A stretch of DNA of 21,346 nt from JAEELC01 sp963605425 (lineage in GTDB: Bacteria; Bacillota_I; Bacilli_A; Acholeplasmatales; Anaeroplasmataceae), in contig CAVCUQ010000024.1 in the NCBI GenBank assembly GCA_963605425.1, forward strand, positions 1 to 21,346. Direction: 5' to 3'. Below the pieces are notes generated by a model, which did not search any database, was not told the origin of the DNA, and saw nothing but the letters and a program-made list of their open reading frames with translations. The translations under genes were made by a program, and so were the position numbers. Positions 6,850 through 13,075 of this stretch are shown piece after piece (the stretch's first letter is position 1; each line of letters opens with the position of its first letter).

Positions 6850-9324
6850 TTAATCACCATTAGTAGTTGTTGATGTTTCTTCAGTAGAACTAGAGTTTGT
6901 TGTAGTAGATTTACCAGTATATGTTGTTCCATCTATAGTAACTGAACATCCATCTTTTAAATCTAAATACTTCTCAACTTCGGTAACTTCTTTTAGATAT
7001 TCATCTTTTAAGGTTTGATAATAGAATTTGCAATTATTCATTTCTACACTAGAAGTTGAAACTCTTATATCAATAATTCCTTGTTGATTATGATTTGCAG
7101 ATTTCATATTAAATGTACAATCATTAAAAGTAAAATCACCAGCTTTAACTAATATAATATTTTCTGCATCATTGCAATCATCCTCATCATATGATGCTCT
7201 ATTAATTCCGTTTATAGTACAATTTTCAAAGTTAGCATTAACACCGTCAGCAGAATATAAGTTAACACCTTCATAACCTTCTAAAATAGAGTTTTTAACA
7301 TTAATTGTAAGATTTTTTGTGAAATACTTGGCATTAGTTCCATAGTCAGGAATATCATCGGAAATATTAATAGCATAATGTTCTGCTTCAAGATAACATC
7401 CATTTAAATTTAGCGTATAATTATTTAATGCATATAAATTAATAGTTCTATTACCCATCTTTGAGCTGCTTGAATTTTGAATTAATTTAAGTCCAGCAAT
7501 AGTTAGAGAGCCACCAGCAAGGTTTGGATAATCATCACCATACACATTAATTACTTTTCCATCTGCATTATAACTAATTGTTACATTTCCATTTCCATAG
7601 AAATATGTATATTTATTTACAATAGTAAGTTCTGTTTTTATTTCAATATCATTTGCAACATAAATGAATACGGCACTAGAAGTAGTATCAGCTACTGCAG
7701 CTTTTAACCCTTCTTCAGTAGTAACAATGTAAGTCTTACCATCAGTTTGAGAGATTGGTAATGTACCAGTTGCTGAAACTTCAGGTTTTCCACCAGGATA
7801 TTCTGGTTGAGATAAGTCTTGAACAACTTTAGCATTTACTGGAATCATGCAAGATTTGTCACCAACTCCACCTTCTGTAATTTTATCTGTTGTATTTGTA
7901 AAGTTAAATACAACATCATCAGAAACTGTTGTATTACCTGATCTAGCAAGTACACCACAACCATCTTTAATATTGAATTCACCTTTTTTAATAGTTACTG
8001 TATCAGAGTTTGCTACATAAACGCCACAAGCAATATAACCGCTTGATACAATATTTCCATTGAATGTACCACCATTTATTTCAATAGTGTTTCCACCCTT
8101 GCCTTTAGTTCCATTTGTACCTACTACAAAGTTATCAATTGAAGTGAAAGTACCACCATTTACAATTATTGTACCTGCACTATGTGCTAATAAACATGCT
8201 TCTTGAGCTGTTACATCAGCATCATCTACAATAACCTTTGCACCATTAGTTGAGGTAATTGCACAACCTCCTTCAGAAATAATCTTTACGCCGTTAATAG
8301 TAACTACTGTTCCTTCACCATCAGCCTTTACTGCAGGAACATCTTTACCACTAACTTTAATTACTGGAGCTGTATCAGCAACAGTACGATTTAATCTGAT
8401 AGCACCACTCTTAGTTGGAGTAGTAGTTTTAGTACCAATAGTAAGTTTAGCACCATCAGTAGCTACAAAAGCACTTTGACCTTCACTTGGTGTAACAGTA
8501 CTATTATTAACAAGAACAATGTTTGCATCCTTTGAAACAGCTAAAGGTGTTTCTAATGTAACATTACTAGTAACTTCAATAGTACTTCCTTCATTTATTT
8601 CACCAGAATTTAATTGTTTAATAGCTGTAGTTAAGCTTTGTACATTATTAACAGTACGTAATTCTTCCATTTCTTTAGGAGATGCATTACCTTGAACAGC
8701 TTCTAATTTAATTGTAATATTTCCGCTTCTTGAATTACCATCAGTTATTTCTTTATCTTCAGCAATACCAATTTTTAATTCAAATGTATTCATAGCAGTT
8801 TGAGTATCATTACTATTTACTTCAGCAGTTAAATAATTGGAGAATATACCATTTGCACTATTCTTCATTTTTATTGGAGTAGAGCTCTTATCTTGACCAG
8901 ATAAACTAATATAATCTTTAATATTATTATCTGCTTCTACTACAACACGATATTTAATCTTAACATTTGATTCATTAAATGCTTTAAAATCAACATTTAC
9001 GAAATCACCTGCAACAAGTTTATTTAAAGTAATTGTAGCTGTTGAACCAGAGCCTGAACCAATAGTTGCAGTACCACCGCAGTTAAATGTCACACCAGTA
9101 GTACTATTAGCAGTAATATCAGCAGTTTTTCCTTCAACTAAATGAGATCCACCTGTTATTGAAGCTGTTGAACTTACTTTTACTTTACCTGTAGTAACTT
9201 CTACACTAGAACTAGTTGAGTTAGTAAATAATGCGTAAGTAGTATTAACTGCAATTCCACCAAAAGCAAGTGCTGCTATTGTAGATAAAGTTAAAGTTTT
9301 AGTTAATTTGTTTAATTTTTTCAT
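6850..9324 (-). CDS. SipW-type secreted protein: TasA-like N-terminal domain plus two right-handed beta-helix modules
   Basis: 824 residues. The N-terminus (MKKLNKLTKTLTLS, then ALAFGGIAVNTTYALFTNSTSS) is a SipW-dependent signal of the TasA/camelysin type, in which cleavage falls near TYA just before the F-T-N/D motif. Residues about 30-215 resemble the TasA fibre domain. From about 225 to 500 and from about 525 to 790 come two beta-helix regions rich in short strand repeats (VTINGVKI, IIVNGGTF, IEINGGTF, VTIKKGEF; then LTIAGLKL, LNLNGCYL, LTINVKNSI, FENCTIN, FNDCTFN, MNNCKF). Both modules open with a related segment (SLTTAIKQLNSG and GLKAAVADTTSS). The tail is Ser/Thr-rich (about 805-824) with no LPXTG or membrane anchor, so retention would need fibre assembly. 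The start has GGGAGG. Second gene of the operon, 52 nt after the small substrate gene and upstream of sipW. No polysaccharide-lyase active site can be claimed; a structural or adhesive role is inferred. Confidence 0.8.
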   Translation of the reverse strand: MKKLNKLTKTLTLSTIAALAFGGIAVNTTYALFTNSTSSSVEVTTGKVKVSSTASITGGSHLVEGKTADITANSTTGVTFNCGGTATIGSGSGSTATITLNKLVAGDFVNVDFKAFNESNVKIKYRVVVEADNNIKDYISLSGQDKSSTPIKMKNSANGIFSNYLTAEVNSNDTQTAMNTFELKIGIAEDKEITDGNSRSGNITIKLEAVQGNASPKEMEELRTVNNVQSLTTAIKQLNSGEINEGSTIEVTSNVTLETPLAVSKDANIVLVNNSTVTPSEGQSAFVATDGAKLTIGTKTTTPTKSGAIRLNRTVADTAPVIKVSGKDVPAVKADGEGTVVTINGVKIISEGGCAITSTNGAKVIVDDADVTAQEACLLAHSAGTIIVNGGTFTSIDNFVVGTNGTKGKGGNTIEINGGTFNGNIVSSGYIACGVYVANSDTVTIKKGEFNIKDGCGVLARSGNTTVSDDVVFNFTNTTDKITEGGVGDKSCMIPVNAKVVQDLSQPEYPGGKPEVSATGTLPISQTDGKTYIVTTEEGLKAAVADTTSSAVFIYVANDIEIKTELTIVNKYTYFYGNGNVTISYNADGKVINVYGDDYPNLAGGSLTIAGLKLIQNSSSSKMGNRTINLYALNNYTLNLNGCYLEAEHYAINISDDIPDYGTNAKYFTKNLTINVKNSILEGYEGVNLYSADGVNANFENCTINGINRASYDEDDCNDAENIILVKAGDFTFNDCTFNMKSANHNQQGIIDIRVSTSSVEMNNCKFYYQTLKDEYLKEVTEVEKYLDLKDGCSVTIDGTTYTGKSTTTNSSSTEETSTTTNGD

Positions 9325-9375
9325 ATACTAATCCTCCCTGAAAAATTAAATTTGTGCATCCTTAAAATGTTATTG

Positions 9376-9397
9376 TCTAGTATTTTTTAACACTAGA
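9376..9397. other. Intercistronic RNA hairpin overlapping the stop codon of the first operon gene
   Basis: On the minus strand TCTAGTGTT pairs with AATACTAGA around AAAA (9 bp, one G-U), and the TAG stop lies in the 3' arm. No T run follows. It is the second hairpin placed between genes of this operon, which suggests message processing or stabilisation rather than termination. Confidence 0.5.
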
Positions 9398-10015
9398 TAA
9401 TTTAAAAAGAATATCAAAATCCATAGATTCATCTGCTGCAAGATTATTGTCAGATAAATCATTAAATTTATAAGAAACAGTGATTTCAATACCGTTCTTT
9501 ACACTTACTTGATTACTCTCAGGCTTTGTAATAGTCCATTCTACTTGAGATAGGATTTCTGCTGAAGAGTCTAGAGTTCCATCAGCCTTATAAGCTGTTT
9601 TACTAGTCTCAATTGAGTATTCAAATGCGTAAGAACCAGTATTGTAAAGATAGAAAGTTGCACTGCCTTCCATAGTTGGAACAATTTTAACGTTGTTAAA
9701 TATTTTCCCATTATAGTTTTCTAGATTAACTCCCTTTTCTTTATCAGGTACAAGATAATTACCATCTTTATCTTTCAAAGTAGAAAGATCAATAGTTTCA
9801 TTAGTAATCTTACCTTCGCCATCAAAAACATCTTGTTTCAATTCTTTTAAATATAATTTTGCTTCCACATTTCCTGAAACAACAATATGTGTTTTTACTT
9901 CATTATCACTTTTTAATACTAAATAAGCTAGACCAATAGATACACCACCAAAAGCTATAATAGTAACTAATGAGATGATTAGTTTTATAATAGCTGGCTT
10001 TTTATCTTGTCCCAT
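9377..10015 (-). CDS. Small SipW-type secreted protein, TasA/TapA-like (first gene of matrix operon)
   Basis: 212 residues from the ATG at 10015, chosen because AAAGGAG lies 6-7 nt upstream. A hydrophobic stretch at about 8-30 (IIKLIISLVTIIAFGGVSIGL) leads into AYLVLKSDNEVKTHIVVSGNVEAKLYL, the layout of SipW-dependent signals followed by the first strands of a TasA/camelysin-type beta sandwich. The remainder is beta-rich (ATFYLYNTGSYAFEYSIET, VEWTITKPES, IEITVSYKF, MDFDILFKL) without further membrane segments. By position and pairing with sipW it could serve as the minor or anchoring subunit, as TapA does for TasA; that is inference. The same reading frame stays open for 79 more codons upstream, to an ATG at 10252 whose second to fourth codons contain a run of eight G. 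That start lacks a ribosome binding site and the extension is probably leader. Confidence 0.7.
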   Translation of the reverse strand: MGQDKKPAIIKLIISLVTIIAFGGVSIGLAYLVLKSDNEVKTHIVVSGNVEAKLYLKELKQDVFDGEGKITNETIDLSTLKDKDGNYLVPDKEKGVNLENYNGKIFNNVKIVPTMEGSATFYLYNTGSYAFEYSIETSKTAYKADGTLDSSAEILSQVEWTITKPESNQVSVKNGIEITVSYKFNDLSDNNLAADESMDFDILFKLSSVKKY

Positions 10016-10055
10016 ACCTTTCTCCTTTCCCATATTAATAGTAAATACAAATACA

Positions 10056-10087
10056 ATTTTTAAAAGGCTTTCTCCTATTTTAAAAAT
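10056..10087. repeat. Perfect 10-bp inverted repeat in the matrix operon leader
   Basis: ATTTTTAAAA at 10056-10065 is exactly repeated in inverse at 10078-10087, with a 12-nt centre. In the RNA of the minus strand the loop contains GGAG, so the hairpin could present or hide a ribosome-binding-like sequence. The arms are pure A/T and weak. Confidence 0.45.
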
Positions 10088-10232
10088 ATAACCAACATAC
10101 CTATTAATATAAATTTCTTCTTTTTCTAAATCTTGATAACATAGCACCAAAATTGTGCATAAAACTAATGTCACTACTAGGCAAAAGCTTGAAGGTATTC
10201 TATTATTATTTAAAACATCTTCTTTATGCAGT

Positions 10233-10263
10233 AATATTTTCCCCCCCCGCATGCTTTTGTCAA
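10233..10263 (-). promoter_or_regulatory. Candidate phase-variable promoter: TTGACA with a G8 tract in the spacer
   Basis: On the minus strand a perfect TTGACA (10263-10258) is followed by AAAGCATGC, then eight G (10248-10241), then AAAATATTAC. The best -10 matches are AATATT at 19-nt spacing and TATTAC at 21 nt, four of six each; both are longer than the optimal 17. Loss of two or four G would restore 17 nt. A pure G8 run is exceptional in such AT-rich DNA, and homopolymers in a promoter spacer are a known phase-variation design. The promoter would drive the TasA-like/beta-helix/sipW operon with a leader of about 210 nt. Confidence 0.5.
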
Positions 10264-10416
10264 GTTTTTATCAAATTGCCTAAACTCGCCAAGTCTTACC
10301 ATCAACCTTATTTGTCACTATTAAATTTTTTGATAACTCTTAATATCCAAATTTCCATTAAAAGCGTTTTATTTTAAATTTAACTAATCCAAATAAAATA
10401 ATTATGTTATCATATT

Positions 10417-10422
10417 TATAAT
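10417..10422 (+). promoter_or_regulatory. Weak -10 candidate before the fumarase genes
   Basis: A perfect TATAAT lies 15 nt before the fumarase alpha start, but no -35 is recognisable at 16-18 nt and the implied message would start at or after the AGAGG ribosome binding site. It may be a chance match in AT-rich DNA. Confidence 0.25.
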
Positions 10423-10437
10423 AGAGGTTAGTATATT

Positions 10438-11262
10438 ATGAGAAATATATCATTTAATGAAATAGAAAGTGCTGTATATTCTGCTATAAGCAAATGTGCA
10501 ACGGTTTTAAACGATTTTACATTAAACAAAATTAAATGTGCGATGAATAAAGAAACAGATAATTTATCTAAAAGTATCTTATCAGATATCTATCAAAATG
10601 CGATACTTGCTAAAGAGGAAAACATTCCTATGTGCCAGGATACAGGTATAGCCTTAGTATTTGTAAATGTCGGAAGAGACCTTCATCTAGACTGCGACCT
10701 ATATGAGGCTATAAATAGTGGAGTTAGAAAAAGTTATAATGATTTTTATTTAAGAAAAAGTGTAGCTGACCCACTTACAAGAATTAATACTAAAGATAAT
10801 ACTCCCGCAATAGTTCACACCAAGATAGTAGATGGAGATAAATTAACACTTAAAATAGCTTTAAAAGGAGCAGGAAGTGAGAATATGTCTCGTCTTAAGA
10901 TGATGAATCCTACTGATTCTATAGATGATATTATTTCTTTTGTTAAAGAAACACTTGTTATTGCCGGTGGTAAGCCTTGTCCTCCTTTATTTATAGGACT
11001 TGGAATAGGTGGGAACTTTGAAACATGTGCACTTCTAGCTAAAGAGGCTATTTATGAAGAAACACATGATACTAAATATAAAGATTTAGAAGAAAGAATA
11101 GTAAATGAATTAAATACTTTAAATATCGGACCTATGGGACTTAAAGGAAAGACTAGTTGTTTTGATGTATTTATTAAAACTAAACCATGTCATATTGCAT
11201 CCCTTCCTGTAGCTGTAAATATACAATGCCACGCAAATAGACATATCGAGGTGATTATCTAA
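10438..11262 (+). CDS. Fumarate hydratase class I, alpha subunit
   Basis: 274 residues. Belongs to the iron-sulfur hydro-lyase family (fumarase A/tartrate dehydratase alpha). Hallmarks: NIPMCQDTGIALVFVNVG, LKGAGSENMSRLKMMNP, AGGKPCPPLFIGLGIGGNFE, and the C-terminal SLPVAVNIQCHANRH. C66, C181 and C264 are the likely three ligands of the catalytic 4Fe-4S cluster. It forms the active site with the beta subunit encoded next, whose ATG overlaps this stop by one base (TAATG), so the subunits are translationally coupled. The alternative, L-tartrate dehydratase, shares the fold; the malic enzyme gene following in the same operon favours fumarate/malate. AGAGG lies 10 nt before the ATG. The cluster makes the enzyme oxygen-sensitive, consistent with an anaerobe. 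Confidence 0.9.
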   Translation: MRNISFNEIESAVYSAISKCATVLNDFTLNKIKCAMNKETDNLSKSILSDIYQNAILAKEENIPMCQDTGIALVFVNVGRDLHLDCDLYEAINSGVRKSYNDFYLRKSVADPLTRINTKDNTPAIVHTKIVDGDKLTLKIALKGAGSENMSRLKMMNPTDSIDDIISFVKETLVIAGGKPCPPLFIGLGIGGNFETCALLAKEAIYEETHDTKYKDLEERIVNELNTLNIGPMGLKGKTSCFDVFIKTKPCHIASLPVAVNIQCHANRHIEVII

Positions 11263-11765
11263 TGGATATTACTAAATTACATGCTGGAGATAGATATCTA
11301 TATACAGGTATTATCTATACTGCCCGTGATCAAGCTCATTTAAGACTTAAAGAATATCTTGATAATAACAAAGATATACCTGTAGACTTCTCTTCTTCTT
11401 TAGTTTATTATGCTGGTCCTACACCTACTAAAGAAGGTAGTGTAATCGGTTCAATTGGACCTACCACTTCATCAAGAATGGATAAATTTATAGATATTAT
11501 GCCTAAACTTAAATTTAGTGGTATGATAGGAAAAGGCCCTAGAGATAATAGTGTTGTTGAAGCTTGCAAAAAATATAAACTTGTATATTTTGTTGTAACT
11601 GGAGGCTGCGGGGCTCTACTATCTAAGAAAGTAATTAGTGCCGAGGAAGTTATGTTTCCTGATTTAGGATGCGAATCTATAAAGAAATTATATGTTAAAG
11701 ACTTTCCATTACTTGTAGCTTATGATATTTATGGAAATAATATATTTGAAAGGAATTTAGATTAA
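11262..11765 (+). CDS. Fumarate hydratase class I, beta subunit
   Basis: 167 residues, normal for the separate C-terminal subunit. Motifs: LYTGIIYTARDQAHLRL with the conserved R22-D23 and H26, VYYAGPTPTKEGSVIGSIGPTTSSRMD, MIGKGPRD, TGGCGALLSKKV, and the closing DLGCESIKKLYVKDFPLLVAYDIYGN. It completes the class I enzyme that hydrates fumarate to malate. GAGGTG lies 8 nt before the ATG, inside the alpha gene. The malic enzyme gene begins 1 nt after its stop. Confidence 0.92.
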   Translation: MDITKLHAGDRYLYTGIIYTARDQAHLRLKEYLDNNKDIPVDFSSSLVYYAGPTPTKEGSVIGSIGPTTSSRMDKFIDIMPKLKFSGMIGKGPRDNSVVEACKKYKLVYFVVTGGCGALLSKKVISAEEVMFPDLGCESIKKLYVKDFPLLVAYDIYGNNIFERNLD

Positions 11766-11766
11766 T

Positions 11767-12939
11767 ATGGATATTATTAAAGAATCACTTCTATTTCATG
11801 AAGGTGGTAAATTTGAAACAAAATTAAAGAAAGATATTAAAAATAAGAAAGACTTATCCCTTGCTTATACTCCTGGTGTAGCTAATGCCTGTCTAGAGAT
11901 AAAAAAAGATAAAGAGCTAGCTTATAAATATACATCAAAAGGTAATACTGTAGCTGTTATATCAGATGGTACTGCTGTTCTTGGTCTTGGTGATATTGGT
12001 CCCCATGCAGGTATTCCTGTAATGGAAGGTAAAGCTAATTTATTTAAGAAGTTTGCAAATATTGATGCTATTCCATTATGTATTGATACTAAGAATGTAG
12101 ATGAAATTATTGCTATATGCAAAGCCTTAGAACCAAGTTTAGGCGGAATCAATCTTGAAGATATTTCAGCTCCTCGTTGTGTTGAAATAGAACGTCGTTT
12201 GATTAAAGAATTAGATATTCCTGTTATGCATGACGACCAACATGGTACTTCTATTGTTGTAGCGGCTGCCGTAATAAATTCAGCTCGTCTTACACACAAA
12301 AAGCTTGAAGATTTAACTGTTGTCTTATCAGGTACAGGAGCTGCTGGATCTAATATTGCAAGAATGCTTAAAAAACTTGGTGTAAAAGCTATCTATGCTT
12401 ATAATAAAGATGGTGTAGTAGATAAGAAAAATTATGATTCATATGATTTCTTAATTAAAGAATTACTAGATGATGGTGTTATTGATACAAAGGAAGGACA
12501 TGATGGAACGCTATCTTCTCTTTTAAAAGATAGTAATGTCTTTATCGGAGTATCAGCCCCAAATCTTGTTACAAGCGAAATGGTAAGCACAATGAAGGAT
12601 CCATTTGTATTTGCAATGGCTAATCCAAATCCTGAAATTACTTATGATGATGCAATTAAAGGCGGAGCTATTGTTGCAGGTACAGGTCGTTCTGACTTCC
12701 CTAATCAAGTAAATAATCTTTTAGCCTTCCCTGGTATCTTTAGAGGAGCTTTAGATAGTAAAGCAAAAAAGATTACTGAAGGAATGAAATTAAAAGCTTC
12801 TTATGCTATTGCAAATCTTATTTCAGATAGTGAACTTAGAAGCGATTATATCTTACCTGATGCATTCGATAAGCGTGTTGTAGAAGCTGTAAGCAGTGCA
12901 GTCAAGGAAGAAGCTATTCTTGAGGGTATTTGTAGATAA
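11767..12939 (+). CDS. Malic enzyme (NAD(P)-dependent, decarboxylating)
   Basis: Converts malate to pyruvate and CO2 with reduction of NAD(P). 390 residues, the short bacterial form. Catalytic Tyr34 (SLAYTPGVA), Lys89 (VMEGKANLFKKF), metal ligands E131-D132 (NLEDISAPRC) and D156-D157 (MHDDQHGTSI). The nucleotide-binding glycine-rich loop is SGTGAAGSNIARML (189-194), and FAMANPNPEI and AGTGRSDFPNQVNN are further family signatures. Cofactor preference cannot be read with confidence. It is the third gene of a fumarase alpha-beta-malic enzyme operon, so the unit turns fumarate into pyruvate and reducing power. Its ATG is 1 nt after the fumarase beta stop; the nearest ribosome binding site (AAAGGA) is about 12 nt away, so coupling to upstream translation is likely. 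A terminator follows. Confidence 0.93.
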   Translation: MDIIKESLLFHEGGKFETKLKKDIKNKKDLSLAYTPGVANACLEIKKDKELAYKYTSKGNTVAVISDGTAVLGLGDIGPHAGIPVMEGKANLFKKFANIDAIPLCIDTKNVDEIIAICKALEPSLGGINLEDISAPRCVEIERRLIKELDIPVMHDDQHGTSIVVAAAVINSARLTHKKLEDLTVVLSGTGAAGSNIARMLKKLGVKAIYAYNKDGVVDKKNYDSYDFLIKELLDDGVIDTKEGHDGTLSSLLKDSNVFIGVSAPNLVTSEMVSTMKDPFVFAMANPNPEITYDDAIKGGAIVAGTGRSDFPNQVNNLLAFPGIFRGALDSKAKKITEGMKLKASYAIANLISDSELRSDYILPDAFDKRVVEAVSSAVKEEAILEGICR

Positions 12940-12943
12940 TACT

Positions 12944-12978
12944 AAAGGTGTAACCTATTTTGAGGTTGCACTTTTTTT
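12944..12978 (+). terminator. Intrinsic terminator of the fumarase-malic enzyme operon
   Basis: AAAGGTGTAACC pairs with GGTTGCACTTT (one bulged G, one G-U) around an 8-nt loop, and seven T end the structure. It starts 5 nt after the malic enzyme stop. Confidence 0.85.
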
Positions 12979-13000
12979 ATTTACAAGTCCCTCCCCCAAT

Positions 13001-13029
13001 TGTCTACTTTTGAACTTTTAGTGTCTACT
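13001..13029. repeat. Direct repeat TGTCTACT, two copies 21 nt apart
   Basis: TGTCTACT occurs at 13001-13008 and 13022-13029, in a short gap between the fumarase terminator and the broken ABC cassette. Repeated short motifs near a C-rich stretch resemble transposon ends, but no transposase or second end is visible. Confidence 0.3.
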
Positions 13030-13031
13030 AA
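13018..13031. promoter_or_regulatory. Second copy of the TTAGT-N4-ACTAA palindrome, downstream of the ABC cassette
   Basis: On the minus strand it reads TTAGTAGACACTAA, which matches the operator-like site at 16107-16120 (TTAGTTGTCACTAA) in 12 of 14 bases. It lies about 45 nt beyond the stop of the permease pseudogene. It may be the operator of a lost regulator gene or a fragment of a duplicated control region. Confidence 0.4.
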
Positions 13032-13075
13032 TTTAAAAGGACTAACACTATTTCTAGCATTAATCCTAATATTTA

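Larger units (their letters stand above)
10016..10437. other. Gene-free region between the matrix operon and the fumarase operon
   Basis: 422 nt between divergent operons. On the minus strand it holds a TTGACA plus G8 promoter candidate and a long leader with a perfect 10-bp inverted repeat. Only a weak promoter candidate is visible for the plus-strand fumarase genes. No tRNA, riboswitch or terminator was recognised. Confidence 0.6.

Noticed and set aside
6850..9324. Calling the beta-helix protein a pectate lyase
   Set aside because: The fold is shared by many proteins and no lyase catalytic residues could be identified.
10153..10377. Plus-strand frame of 74 codons spanning the G8 region
   Set aside because: No ribosome binding site, product without recognisable features, and it runs through the promoter candidate.
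11922..12299. Minus-strand frame of 125 codons
   Set aside because: Shadow of the malic enzyme gene.
12987..13000. C-rich run resembling the intron end at 21325-21339, as a second group II intron remnant
   Set aside because: No domain V-like sequence lies next to it; similarity is limited to about 15 nt.
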